Assembly (NCBI RefSeq): GCF_027912495.1
Contig: NZ_CP115463.1
Location: 4,166,501 to 4,230,500 of the forward strand
DNA length: 64,000 nt
Origin: Caulobacter sp. NIBR1757
GTDB lineage: Bacteria; Pseudomonadota; Alphaproteobacteria; Caulobacterales; Caulobacteraceae
Direction: 5' to 3'
The first letter of the stretch is position 1; every line of letters starts with the position of its first letter. Both the position numbers and the translations under genes were made by a program. Of this stretch, positions 8,092 to 16,834 are shown one piece after another. The notes under the pieces are model-generated. The model worked only from the letters and a program-made list of their open reading frames with translations, ran no database searches and was not told the origin of the DNA.

Positions 8092-9500
8092 GCGAGGCGG
8101 CGCCCGGCTGGCGCGAGATCCTGGCGCCGCAGTACCTGACCCGGTTTCTGTTCCTGTGTCTGGGGGTCTGGCTGAACGCGGCCGACAGCCTGGTGACGGT
8201 GACCATCACCCCCAGCATCGCCCAGGACATCGGCGGCTTTCGCTATTTCGCCTGGAGCGTGGCGGCCTTCCTGCTGGCCTCGATCCTGTCGGGGGCGGTG
8301 TCGGGGCGGCTCAGCCTGCGGCTGGGCCTGCGCGGGGCGCTGACCGCCTCGGCCATCGTCTATGCCGTGGGCTGCGCGATGAGCGCGCTGGCGCCGGGGT
8401 TCCTGGTCTTCGTGGCCGGGCGGCTGGTGCAGGGCTTCGGGGCCGGCGCCATCATGGCCCTCTGCTATGTGGCGACCACGGCGCTGTTTCCGGAGCGGCT
8501 GTGGGCGCGGGTGTTCGGGGCCATCGCCGGGGTCTGGGGGATCGCCACCATCCTTGGACCCCTGCTCGGCGGCCTGCTGGCCGGGCCCGGGCTGTGGCGC
8601 TGGACCTTCTGGCTGTTCGCGGCCCAGGCCCTGGTCTTCATCGTCGCGGCCCGGACCATGATCGCCCGCCAGCCCCGCACCAAGGCGAATCCGACGCCGG
8701 TCGCCTGGGGCCAGCTGGCCGCCCTGACCGCCGCGGTCAGCTTCATCGCCGTGGCCGGCGTGGTCGGCTCGCCCCTGCTGGCGGCGGGGCTGGGCGTGAT
8801 CGGCGCCGCCTGCCTGGCCTGGATGATCGGGGTCAACGGCCGGACCCCGGGGGCCCTGCTGCCCCGCGCCATCGGCGACTTCGGCAGCGCGGCGGCGGCC
8901 GGCTATCTGATGATCTTCGGTCTCGAGGCGGCCTCGATCGCCTTCACCGTCTATGGCCCGGCGATGATCCAGGCCCGCCACCACGTCAGCCCGCTGGTCG
9001 CCGGCTATGTGATCACCGCCATCGCCGGCGGCTGGACCCTGACCGCCCTGGCCGTGGCCGGGGTGCAGAACCGCGACGGGACGATGATCCGGCTGGGGGC
9101 CAGCGTGCTGCTGGCCGGGGTGATGTTCAGCGTCTGGGCGGTGCCGCGCGGCGGCCTCGTCGCCATCGTGATCGGCATGGTGCTGATCGGGGCCGGCTTC
9201 GGGCTCAGCTGGGCCTTCGCCACCCGTCGCATCCTGTCGGGCCTCGACGAGGAGCAGCAGGCGCTGGCCTCCTCGGCGGTGCCGACGGCGCAGCTGATCG
9301 GCGGCGCGGTCGGTTCGGCGGCGGCCGGGGCGGCGGCCAATGTGCTGGGCTTCGGCGAGGGCATCGATCCGGCCGCGGCGGCGACGCAGGGGGTGTGGCT
9401 GTTCGCGGCCTTCGCGCCGCTGGCCCTGGTCGGCTGGTGGGCGGCCTGGCGGCTGGGGCGTCAGGCCTCGCCCTCGCCTCGAATGGGCCAGTCGACCTGA
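8088..9500 (+). CDS. MFS transporter, drug-efflux type (14-TM-like)
   Basis: 470 residues from a GTG that overlaps the upstream stop codon (GTGA). The protein is hydrophobic throughout, with roughly 12-14 membrane segments. The start of the first helix carries LNAADSLVTVTITPSIAQDI, a variant of the D-x-T-I-V-N-V-A-L-P motif of the DHA2 drug/proton antiporters. GRLVQGFGAGAIMAL matches their motif in helix 4, and GPLLGGLL is motif-C-like. Export of a small molecule is the likely role. The 3' end overlaps the convergent gene at 9461 by 40 nt. Confidence 0.82.
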   Translation: MSEAAPGWREILAPQYLTRFLFLCLGVWLNAADSLVTVTITPSIAQDIGGFRYFAWSVAAFLLASILSGAVSGRLSLRLGLRGALTASAIVYAVGCAMSALAPGFLVFVAGRLVQGFGAGAIMALCYVATTALFPERLWARVFGAIAGVWGIATILGPLLGGLLAGPGLWRWTFWLFAAQALVFIVAARTMIARQPRTKANPTPVAWGQLAALTAAVSFIAVAGVVGSPLLAAGLGVIGAACLAWMIGVNGRTPGALLPRAIGDFGSAAAAGYLMIFGLEAASIAFTVYGPAMIQARHHVSPLVAGYVITAIAGGWTLTALAVAGVQNRDGTMIRLGASVLLAGVMFSVWAVPRGGLVAIVIGMVLIGAGFGLSWAFATRRILSGLDEEQQALASSAVPTAQLIGGAVGSAAAGAAANVLGFGEGIDPAAAATQGVWLFAAFAPLALVGWWAAWRLGRQASPSPRMGQST

Positions 9501-10171
9501 AGGTCCGGCGCGGCTTCCTTCAGGCGATCGATAAAGGTTCGGGCGCTGACTCCGATAGTTTCCAAGCTCAGCCAGCGTTCGCGGCCGGCCTCGACCAGCG
9601 CCACCTGCCGGTCCTTGAGGTCGCCGGTCACCCGCACCCGCTCCACAGCGCTGAACGGCAGCAAGCGCTTGCCGAAGCGGACGCCGTCGGCCTCGATGCC
9701 AAGCACCTGTCGGGTGGAAAAGGCCATCATCAGGCCGGCGGCGGTCAGCAGCAAAAAGTCGAGGCAGAAGTAGGCGGCCACGGCCGATCGCGCCCAGTCC
9801 GATGCAAAGGCCATTCGCTGGGCGAAGTCGAACAGGCCATAGCTGATGACCGCGAGGAAGGGCGTGTTGCCGATCAGACCGAGCCTCGAGCGCATCGACC
9901 GCGACCAGGCCGGGCCGTCGCCGCCGCGCACCGGCACGGGCCCCTGCCAGTCGACACTGTGGAAGACGACCAGGACGAGCGCGAACAGGCCGAAGAGTCC
10001 GATCAGCAGCGAACCCCGGGCGAGGAACCAGTCGAAAAGCGGATCGAACGGCCGAAAGCCGCCGTGCGCGCCGTTCAGATAGACGACGGCGACACCACAG
10101 GCCAACACCCAGCCTATCGCCTGCCAGGTCGAAGACAGCCAGGGCCGGTCGAGGAGCCATTGGGTGATCAT
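9461..10171 (-). CDS. Membrane protein of unknown function with C-terminal PH-like domain
   Basis: 236 residues from MITQWLLDRPW; GGGGGCGAAG just upstream of the ATG at 10171 acts as the ribosome site. There are about four membrane segments (roughly residues 15-32, 47-70, 92-110 and 118-140). The soluble tail of about 85 residues begins TRQVLGIEADGVRFGKRLLP and resembles the bacterial PH-like domains that follow membrane helices in other proteins. I do not recognise a named family. It overlaps the convergent MFS gene by 40 nt. Confidence 0.65.
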   Translation of the reverse strand: MITQWLLDRPWLSSTWQAIGWVLACGVAVVYLNGAHGGFRPFDPLFDWFLARGSLLIGLFGLFALVLVVFHSVDWQGPVPVRGGDGPAWSRSMRSRLGLIGNTPFLAVISYGLFDFAQRMAFASDWARSAVAAYFCLDFLLLTAAGLMMAFSTRQVLGIEADGVRFGKRLLPFSAVERVRVTGDLKDRQVALVEAGRERWLSLETIGVSARTFIDRLKEAAPDLQVDWPIRGEGEA

Positions 10172-10217
10172 CTTCGCCCCCTGCTTAAGTGACGTCCGCC
10201 GTTCGACCTTGGCACGC

Positions 10218-12224
10218 CTAGCGGGCGTCGGCGAGAGCGCTCTCTTCCACAACCTTGACCACGTCACCCATGATCTCGGTCAGCTTGAAGTCCTTGGGCG
10301 TATAGACGCGGCGGACGCCCATCTGTTTGAGGATCAGCGCATCCTCCGGCGGGATGATGCCGCCGACCACGACGGGGATGTCGCCCAGGCCCTCGGCCCG
10401 CATCAGGCGCACGACCTCCTGCACCAGGTCGAGGTGGGAGCCCGAGAGGATGGAGAGGCCGACGACGTGGGCGTTGGAGGCGCGAGCGGTCGCCACGATC
10501 TCTTCCGGGGTCGAGCGGATGCCGTCGTAGACGACGTCCATGCCGACGGCCCTGGCTCGGGTGGCGATCTGTTCGGCGCCGTTGCTGTGGCCGTCGAGGC
10601 CGGGCTTGCCGATCAGGTAGGTGAGCGGGCGGCCGAGGATGACGGAGACGCGGGCGACCTCGGCCTTCACGGCCTCGATGTCCTCCTGCCCTTCTTGGGG
10701 CACATCGCCGGTGGCCACGGTCATGGCGACGCCGGTCGGGCCGCGATACTCGCCGAACACCTCGCGCAGGGCGAAGCTCCACTCGCCGGTGGTGACCCCG
10801 GCGCGGGCGGCGGCGATGGAGGCCTCCATCACATTGCGGCCCTCGGCGGCGGCTTCCTTCAGCACACGGATGGCGTCGTCGGCGGCGGCCTGGTCACGGG
10901 CGGCGCGCCAGGCTTTCAGCTTGCCGACAACCTCGGCCTCGAGACGCGGATCGACGGTTTCGATGGAGCCTTCGCCGGCCGACAGCGGGCTTTCTTCGGT
11001 GTCGGTCCAGCGGTTGACGCCGACCACGGTCATGTCGCCGGTCTCGATGCCGCGGAAGCGCATCGCGTTGGATTTGACCAGCTGTTCCTTCATGTAGCCG
11101 ATACCGGCCGAGGCGCCGCCCATGGCGTCGATCCTGGCCAGTTCGGCCAGGGCGCCGGCCTTCAGTTCATTCACCTTGGCCTCGACCACATAGCTGCCGG
11201 CGAACAGGTCCTCGTATTCCAGCAGGTCGGTCTCGTAGGCCAGCACCTGCTGCATCCGCAGGCTCCACTGCTGGTCCCAGGGCCGGGGCAGGCCCAGCGC
11301 CTCGTTCCAGGCCGGCAGCTGCAGGGCGCGGCAGCGGGCGTCTTTCGACAGGGTGACGGCCAGGGCTTCCAGCAGGATGCGGTAGGGGTTGTTCTCCGGC
11401 TGCTGCTCGGTGAGGCCGAGGCTGTTGACCTGCACGCCGTAGCGGAAGCGGCGGGCCTTGGGGTCCTGGACGCCGTAGCGATCCTTGAGGATCTCGTCCC
11501 ACAGGGCGGTGAAGCTGCGCATCTTGCACAGTTCGGTGACGAAGCGGACGCCGGCATTGACGAAGAAACTGATCCGTGAACAGACGATCTCGAAATCCGC
11601 CTCCGGCACCTGCCCCCCGGCCCGCACCGTGTCGAGCACCGAGATGGCGGTGGCCAGGGCATAGGCCAGTTCCTGCTCCGGCGTCGCCCCGGCCTCCTGC
11701 AGGTGGTAGCTGCAGACGTTGATCGGGTTCCACTTCGGGGTCTCGCGGTAACACCAGGCGACCATGTCGCCGATCAGCTTGAGGCTGGGCTCCGGCGGGA
11801 AGATGTAGGTGCCGCGCGAGAGGTATTCCTTGATCAGGTCGTTCTGGGTGGTGCCCTGCAGCTTGTTGCGGGCCGCCCCCTGCTCGTCGGCCAGCGCCAC
11901 ATACATGGCCAGCAGCCAGGCGGCCGGGGCGTTGATGGTCATCGAGGTGTTCATGCGATCCAGCGGGATCGCCTCGAACAGGGTGCGCATGTCCCCCAGA
12001 TGCCCGACCGGCACCCCGACCTTGCCCACCTCGCCCCGCGCCAGGATGTGGTCGGCGTCGTAGCCTGTCTGGGTCGGCAGGTCGAAGGCCACCGACAGCC
12101 CGGTCTGCCCGGCGGCGAGGTTCTTGCGATAGAGGGCGTTCGACTTGGCCGCCGTCGAGTGGCCTGCATAGGTGCGGAAGATCCACGGGGCGTCGGGGGC
12201 GTGCTGGAAGGGGGTCTGGGTCAT
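10218..12224 (-). CDS. ecm: Ethylmalonyl-CoA mutase (MeaA/Ecm), coenzyme B12-dependent
   Basis: 668 residues from MTQTPFQHAPDAPW. It has the catalytic-barrel signature IFRTYAGHSTAAKSNALYR, GQTGLSVAFDLPTQTGYDAD, NTSMTINAPAAWLLAMY and NVCSYHLQEAGATP. The C-terminal cobalamin-binding domain carries KPGLDGHSNGAEQ, with the D-x-H-x-x-G motif, and VVGLSILSGSH. The overall pattern is that of Methylobacterium MeaA and Rhodobacter Ecm rather than methylmalonyl-CoA mutase. It converts (2R)-ethylmalonyl-CoA to methylsuccinyl-CoA in acetyl-CoA assimilation. ccr lies 1.8 kb away. An upstream in-frame extension to 12434 runs through REP sequence and is rejected. Confidence 0.92.
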   Translation of the reverse strand: MTQTPFQHAPDAPWIFRTYAGHSTAAKSNALYRKNLAAGQTGLSVAFDLPTQTGYDADHILARGEVGKVGVPVGHLGDMRTLFEAIPLDRMNTSMTINAPAAWLLAMYVALADEQGAARNKLQGTTQNDLIKEYLSRGTYIFPPEPSLKLIGDMVAWCYRETPKWNPINVCSYHLQEAGATPEQELAYALATAISVLDTVRAGGQVPEADFEIVCSRISFFVNAGVRFVTELCKMRSFTALWDEILKDRYGVQDPKARRFRYGVQVNSLGLTEQQPENNPYRILLEALAVTLSKDARCRALQLPAWNEALGLPRPWDQQWSLRMQQVLAYETDLLEYEDLFAGSYVVEAKVNELKAGALAELARIDAMGGASAGIGYMKEQLVKSNAMRFRGIETGDMTVVGVNRWTDTEESPLSAGEGSIETVDPRLEAEVVGKLKAWRAARDQAAADDAIRVLKEAAAEGRNVMEASIAAARAGVTTGEWSFALREVFGEYRGPTGVAMTVATGDVPQEGQEDIEAVKAEVARVSVILGRPLTYLIGKPGLDGHSNGAEQIATRARAVGMDVVYDGIRSTPEEIVATARASNAHVVGLSILSGSHLDLVQEVVRLMRAEGLGDIPVVVGGIIPPEDALILKQMGVRRVYTPKDFKLTEIMGDVVKVVEESALADAR

Positions 12225-12267
12225 CGGGGGCGGATCATGATCATGTCTGTGCTGCAGCGCAATAAGG

Positions 12268-12304
12268 GGGGACGGGTTGCCCGCCATGCGGGCTACCTGT
12301 CCCC
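12268..12304. repeat. REP-like hairpin, alpha arm, left of RAYT gene
   Basis: On the reverse strand this reads GGGGACAGGTAG, then a GCCCGCATGGCGGGC-type hairpin, then CAACCCGTCCCC. The flank on the GTAG side is GGTCAGCGC (type alpha). It faces the arm at 13042-13079, with the RAYT gene between them, and lies 44 bp upstream of the ecm start codon. Confidence 0.85.
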
Positions 12305-12380
12305 GGTCAGCGCCGGCCGCGGGGCTTGACTCGCTCCAACCGCGAGACCAATGTTCTTCAATTGTTCCATCGATTCTCCC

Positions 12381-13082
12381 ATGGCTAGAACCTCTCGCCT
12401 CGTCGTCCCGGATCTGCCTCATCACGTGACCCAACGAGGCTCACGTCGGCAGCCGATCTTCCTCAAGGCCGGTGACGAGAAGCTGTATCTGCAAATTCTC
12501 CTCGAAGAGTGCGACAAGGCTGCCGTTGAGATCTGGGCTTACTGCCTGATGCCCAACCATATTCACCTCATCGCGACGCCGAGCCGGGACGATGGTTTGG
12601 CGCGCGCCATCGGCGAAACCCACCGGCAGTACGCTGGCTTCGTCAATCGACGGGAGAGGTGGACGGGTCACCTGTTCCAGGATCGCTTCTCGTCCAGTGT
12701 GTTGGACGAGCGGCATCTGATCGCGGCCTTTCGCTACGTCGCGCTGAATCCAGTACGGGCCGGCTTGGTCGAGAGACCGCAGGATTGGCCTTGGTCGAGT
12801 GTGCATTCGCACCTGCTGGGACGGGACGGGCGGCTCGTGCGGGTGTCTCCGCTGCTGGAGCGAGTGGAGAGCGTAGAAGACTTGTTCGCGCCGGACCCGC
12901 TCATCGACGCCCGGTGGGCGAAGGAAATCGACGCGATCCGGGCGGCCGCGAAGGGCAACGAACCGGTCGGCGCTCGGGAGTTTGTGGCGCGGTTGCGGAA
13001 GGCGGCTGGAGCGGCGCTTGCGGCCAACGCCGGTGCTGACCGGGGACAGGTAGCTCGCTTGCGCGAGCAACCTGTCCCCTAA
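12381..13082 (+). CDS. REP-associated tyrosine transposase (RAYT), Y1/HUH family
   Basis: 233 residues from MARTSRLVVPDLPHHVTQRG, the classic RAYT N-terminus. The HUH motif is MPNHIHLI (His60, His62). The presumed catalytic Tyr84 lies in HRQYAGFVNRR, followed by WTGHLFQDRFSS and FRYVALNPVRAGLV, all typical of the family. These single-strand endonucleases act on REP hairpins and lack the terminal inverted repeats of normal insertion sequences. The gene sits between two inward-facing REP-like arms with a GTAG foot, the expected substrate form. Residues from about 221 and the stop are encoded by the right arm. It is intact by reading frame. Confidence 0.92.
   Translation: MARTSRLVVPDLPHHVTQRGSRRQPIFLKAGDEKLYLQILLEECDKAAVEIWAYCLMPNHIHLIATPSRDDGLARAIGETHRQYAGFVNRRERWTGHLFQDRFSSSVLDERHLIAAFRYVALNPVRAGLVERPQDWPWSSVHSHLLGRDGRLVRVSPLLERVESVEDLFAPDPLIDARWAKEIDAIRAAAKGNEPVGAREFVARLRKAAGAALAANAGADRGQVARLREQPVP
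13042..13079. repeat. REP-like hairpin, alpha arm, right of RAYT gene
   Basis: GGGGACAGGTAG, a CTCGCTTGCGCGAG hairpin and CAACCTGTCCCC, preceded by the alpha flank GGTGCTGACC. It encodes the last residues of the RAYT protein. Its final base forms part of the TAG stop of the convergent enoyl-CoA hydratase gene, so both convergent genes terminate in or beside the repeat. Confidence 0.88.
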
Positions 13083-13813
13083 GCGCGCCGGAACGTCGGC
13101 GTTCGCTTGGCGGCGAAGGCCTGTAGCGCGCTCTGGTGGTCCTCGCTGTGGTACAGGGCCGCCAGTTCGGCGCGTTCGTCGAAGGGGCGGCCGACGACGC
13201 GTTTGACGGCTTCGACCGAGAGCGGGGCGCGGGTGGCGATGCGGTCGGCGAGGGTGAGGGCGTCCTTGACCACGGACCGGTGAAGGCCGGTGACCAGGCC
13301 ACGGATCAGGGCGGTTTCGGCGTCGACCGGGGCGCCGCTGAGCAGCATGGCCTTGGCCGGGCCTTCGCCGATCAGGCGTGGCAGGCGGCGGACCGAGGCC
13401 ATCAGGCCGACGTTGACGCCCGAGGCGGTGAAGATGGCGTCGGGGCTGGACAGGCGGATGTCGCAGCTTAGCGCCAGTTCCAGTCCGCCGCCGAGGCAGA
13501 AGCCGTTGACGGCGGCGATGATCGGGACCCGCGTCGCCTCGATGCGGTTCATCAGGGCGTTGAAATTGTGGATGGCCTCGAGGCCCGCCTCGCCCCGACC
13601 GGCCGCCTCGATCAGGTCGTCGCCGGCGCAGAAGGCCTGGCCGCGGCCGGTCAGGACGATGCAGCGGACGGCCAGATCGGCGTCGGCGGCGTCGAGCGCC
13701 GCGACCAGCTCGGCCCGGGTCGCCATGCCAAGCGCGTTGACCGGCGGCTGGTCCATCTCCAGCAGGACGACGGCGGGCGAGGGTCGCGAGACGTGAAGGG
13801 TCATGACGTCCAT
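13079..13813 (-). CDS. Enoyl-CoA hydratase/isomerase family protein
   Basis: 244 residues. Crotonase-fold landmarks are the first oxyanion-hole loop GQAFCAGDDLIEAAGRG (about residues 57-73) and the second, NGFCLGGGLELALSCDIRLSS (about 104-124), with the family Glu/Gly positions retained in LGGGLELAL. GVNVGLMASVRRLPRLIG follows. An alternative ATG at 13804 is possible; neither start has a strong ribosome site. Its place between ecm and ccr suggests a hydratase step on a CoA ester of the ethylmalonyl-CoA or a linked pathway, but the substrate is inference. Its stop overlaps that of the RAYT gene by 3 nt. Confidence 0.85.
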   Translation of the reverse strand: MDVMTLHVSRPSPAVVLLEMDQPPVNALGMATRAELVAALDAADADLAVRCIVLTGRGQAFCAGDDLIEAAGRGEAGLEAIHNFNALMNRIEATRVPIIAAVNGFCLGGGLELALSCDIRLSSPDAIFTASGVNVGLMASVRRLPRLIGEGPAKAMLLSGAPVDAETALIRGLVTGLHRSVVKDALTLADRIATRAPLSVEAVKRVVGRPFDERAELAALYHSEDHQSALQAFAAKRTPTFRRA

Positions 13814-14011
13814 CCATGCGGTTCACGGGCCGGCCTGTAAATGCGGGCTGGTCCAACGGACTCGCCAGCCGACCATGTTGCGGCGCACAAAAATCGCTTG
13901 CCAGCTTTCTGGCGGCGCCACACGATCCCGGCCTCAAGATTGCAGCGCCGGGGTACGCGGAACGACGCGGGCCCCTGCCGCATTGCAGCAGGAACGCCAC
14001 GGGGACCGCCG

Positions 14012-15286
14012 ATGACCACTGAAACCCTCGACAAGACCGAGCTAAAGGACCTGTACGAGATCGGCGAGATCCCGCCGCTCGGCCATGTACCCGCCAACAT
14101 GTACGCCTGGGCCATCCGCAAGGAGCGGCATGGCTCGCCGTCGAGCGCCATGCAGGTCGAAGTCATTCCGACCTGGGAGATCGGCGAGGACGAGGTGCTG
14201 GTTCTCGTGATGGCGGCCGGCGTCAACTACAACGGGGTGTGGGCCGCGCTCGGCACGCCGGTCAGCCCCTTCGACGGCCACAAGCAGCCGGTCCATGTGG
14301 CCGGCTCCGACGCCGCCGGCATCGTCTACAAGATCGGCGCCAAGGTGAAGCGCTGGAAGGTCGGCGACGAGGTCGTCGTCCACTGTAACCAGGACGACGG
14401 CGACGACGAGGAGTGCAATGGCGGCGACCCGATGTTCTCCTCCAGCCAGCGCATCTGGGGCTACGAGACCCCGGACGGCAGCTTCGCCCAGTTCTGCCGC
14501 GTGCAGTCGCGCCAGCTGATGCCGCGCCCGCGTCACCTGACCTGGGAAGAGAGCGCCTGCTACACCCTGACCCTCGCCACCGCCTACCGCATGCTGTTCG
14601 GCCACAAGCCGCATGAGCTGAAGCCCGGCCAGAACGTGCTGGTCTGGGGCGCCTCGGGGGGCTTGGGCGTCTTCGCCACCCAGCTGGCCGCCGTCGCAGG
14701 CGCGAATGCCATCGGCGTCGTCTCCAGCGAGGACAAGGTCGACTATGTGCTCAGCCAGGGCGCCAAGGCGGTTCTGAACCGCAACGACTTCAACTGCTGG
14801 GGCCAGCTGCCGACGGTGAACGGCCCCGAGTTCGACGACTACATGAAGGAAAGCCGCAAGTTCGGCAAAGCCATCTGGAACATCACCGGCAAGCGCGACG
14901 TCGACCTGGTGTTCGAGCACCCGGGCGAGGCCACCTTCCCGGTCAGCGTCTTCCTGGTGAAGCGCGGCGGCATGGTGGTGATCTGCGCCGGCACCACCGG
15001 CTACAACCTGACCATGGACGCCCGCTTCCTGTGGATGCGCCAGAAGCGCGTCCAGGGCAGCCACTTCGCCAACCTGGCCCAGGCCAGCGCCGCCAACCAA
15101 CTGGTCATCGACCGGCGCGTCGATCCGGCCCTGTCGGAAGTCTTCACCTGGGACGCCATTCCGGACGCCCACGAGAAGATGCTGGCCAACAAGCACCCGC
15201 CGGGCAACATGGCCGTGCTGGTGTGCGCGCAGAAGCCGGGGTTGCGGACGTTTGAGGAAGTGCAGGAACTGAGCGCGCCGCTGTAG
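14012..15286 (+). CDS. ccr: Crotonyl-CoA carboxylase/reductase
   Basis: 424 residues starting MTTETLDKTELKDLYEIGE. Family blocks are PPLGHVPANMYAWAIRKERHG, VNYNGVWAALGTPVSPFDGH, HVAGSDAAGIV, the NADPH-binding VWGASGGLGVFATQLA (about residues 213-228), CAGTTGYNLTMDARFLWMRQKR and GSHFANL. The enzyme reductively carboxylates crotonyl-CoA with CO2 and NADPH to (2S)-ethylmalonyl-CoA. It is the defining step of the ethylmalonyl-CoA pathway. The longer open frame back to 13841 has no similarity. ecm, coding for a later mutase step, is nearby on the other strand. Confidence 0.95.
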   Translation: MTTETLDKTELKDLYEIGEIPPLGHVPANMYAWAIRKERHGSPSSAMQVEVIPTWEIGEDEVLVLVMAAGVNYNGVWAALGTPVSPFDGHKQPVHVAGSDAAGIVYKIGAKVKRWKVGDEVVVHCNQDDGDDEECNGGDPMFSSSQRIWGYETPDGSFAQFCRVQSRQLMPRPRHLTWEESACYTLTLATAYRMLFGHKPHELKPGQNVLVWGASGGLGVFATQLAAVAGANAIGVVSSEDKVDYVLSQGAKAVLNRNDFNCWGQLPTVNGPEFDDYMKESRKFGKAIWNITGKRDVDLVFEHPGEATFPVSVFLVKRGGMVVICAGTTGYNLTMDARFLWMRQKRVQGSHFANLAQASAANQLVIDRRVDPALSEVFTWDAIPDAHEKMLANKHPPGNMAVLVCAQKPGLRTFEEVQELSAPL

Positions 15287-15293
15287 GCGCGCT

Positions 15294-16490
15294 CTAAGCC
15301 TTCTTCCCCCACACCGTCAGCGCCAGGGCCGCGAAGCCGCCGACCGCGACGATCGGCACGGTGGCCATCACCACGTCGCCGCTGCTGGCCCCGAGGCTGA
15401 GCAGGGCGCCGCCGACCAGCGGCCCGAACACCGAGCCCAGGCGGCCGGCCGAGACCGCCGCGCCGACGCCGACCCCGCGCACCTTCTCGCCGTAGTGCTG
15501 GGGGGCGAGGGCGTAGAGGCCGAACTGGCCGGCCATGATCAGGAAGCCAGCCCCGAAGCCGAACAGCGCCAGGCTGGAGATCGACGTCAGCCCAGCCATG
15601 GCGAACAGGGTCGCCATCAGTACGGTGAAGATGACCAGGAAGGGCCGCTTGGCCCCCATCCGGTCGATGGCCCAGCCGGCGGTCAGGCCGCCCAGCGCCC
15701 CGCCGACGTTGAACAGGATCATGATCCCGCCGATGTCCGGCCCGGCCATGCCGCGACTGTTCAGCAGGCTGGGCAGCCAGTTGAGCAGCAGATGCAGCAC
15801 CAGGCCGATGGCCGCGAAGCTGACCCACAGGGTGGCGGTGGTGGCCAGGCGCTCGCGGCCGAAAAGGGCGTGAAGGCTGTCGCCGGTCAGCACGTCGTCG
15901 GCCGACTTGGCGCGGGTCTCCGGCAGGAACAGCATCAGCAAGACGGCCAGCAGGAGCGGCGCGACGCCGCCGACGATGAAGATCAGCCGCCAGTCGGCCT
16001 GGGCCGCGTCGGTGCGGGCCAGCAGGCTGACCAGGGCGCCGCCCAGCGGCATGCCGGCGGTGACCAGGCCGACGGTCACGGCCTTGCGCTTTTCGCCGGC
16101 CAGTTCGGACGACATGGCCAGCAGCATCGGCATGGCCCCGCCGAGGCCGACCCCGCAGAGGAAGCGGATGACCAGCAGCACGTCGAGGTTGGGCGCCCAG
16201 GCGGTGGCCAGGCTGAACAGGCCGTAGATGATCACCGAGGCCAGCAGCACCGGCTTGCGGCCCAGCCGGTCGGCGAACGGCCCGGCCATCAGGGCGCCCA
16301 GGAACAGGCCCAGCGGACTGGCGCTGAACGCAGCGCCCGCCTCGCCTGGCGTCAGGCCGAGGTCGGGGACCAGCCTGGGCGCCGCCACCCCCATGGAGGC
16401 GATGTCGAACCCCTCCAGCATGGCCGCCAGCAGGCAGAGGCCGATGGCGATCCAGGACGCGGAGGGCTTCGGCGCGGCGGGCGTGGTCAT
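15294..16490 (-). CDS. MFS transporter, aromatic acid:proton symporter (AAHS)-like
   Basis: 398 residues with about 12 membrane segments. The first helix has AAMLEGFDIASMGVAAP, close to the (D/E)GFD motif of AAHS transporters such as PcaK and MhpT. GPFADRLGRKPVLLAS is the cytoplasmic loop motif, repeated in degenerate form as GWAIDRMGAKRPF. PLGLFLGALMAGP also fits. Uptake of an aromatic or other organic acid is likely. It is convergent with ccr, with only 7 bp between the stop codons. Confidence 0.85.
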   Translation of the reverse strand: MTTPAAPKPSASWIAIGLCLLAAMLEGFDIASMGVAAPRLVPDLGLTPGEAGAAFSASPLGLFLGALMAGPFADRLGRKPVLLASVIIYGLFSLATAWAPNLDVLLVIRFLCGVGLGGAMPMLLAMSSELAGEKRKAVTVGLVTAGMPLGGALVSLLARTDAAQADWRLIFIVGGVAPLLLAVLLMLFLPETRAKSADDVLTGDSLHALFGRERLATTATLWVSFAAIGLVLHLLLNWLPSLLNSRGMAGPDIGGIMILFNVGGALGGLTAGWAIDRMGAKRPFLVIFTVLMATLFAMAGLTSISSLALFGFGAGFLIMAGQFGLYALAPQHYGEKVRGVGVGAAVSAGRLGSVFGPLVGGALLSLGASSGDVVMATVPIVAVGGFAALALTVWGKKA

Positions 16491-16834
16491 GATTGGTCTC
16501 CCCGGCCAGCAGACTGGCGCCCCGCCTATCGAAGCGGCAACCCATTATATCGCCGGCCGCCCGACCTACAAAAAGGGCGGTGCCGCGCCCCGAGCGGGAA
16601 AAGAGGGTTCAAACCCTTGCGCCGTGGGGTTTCGGGTTGGCCGGGCGGCCGGGGATGTAGCCTATGGCGTGGGTCGCGGCGTGGCCGATGCGCGGGGTTT
16701 GTGGGTCGATTTGTGGCCGCGCGGGAGACGCCGGGCGGGGGCTGAGGGACAGATTGAATCGCCTGTCTCACCGCGCTCAGGGCCCGCAGGGTCTTGTGGG
16801 GGCGGTTCAACGGGTCCCCCGCTGCCGCAAGATG
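16491..16834. other. Long intergenic leader region upstream of lepB
   Basis: No supportable gene lies between the divergent MFS start at 16490 and lepB at 16970. The first part has short GC-rich hairpins (for example CCGCCC around 16555 pairing with GGGCGG around 16576) and a GACAG...CTGTC pair near 16748-16766. The second part holds a TCTAGA palindrome and two GTCCGGAC sites, listed separately. Open frames here have no recognisable protein similarity. Confidence 0.5.

Noticed and set aside
12225..12434. N-terminal extension of ecm by about 70 codons
   Set aside because: The extension reads through the REP arm at 12268-12304 and part of the RAYT gene and has no similarity to the mutase family; the family start is at 12224.
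16595..16625. A T-arm-like GGGTTCAAACCC suggesting a tRNA
   Set aside because: The stem-loop geometry is wrong (6-nt loop with that stem), and no acceptor, D-arm or anticodon arm can be formed around it.
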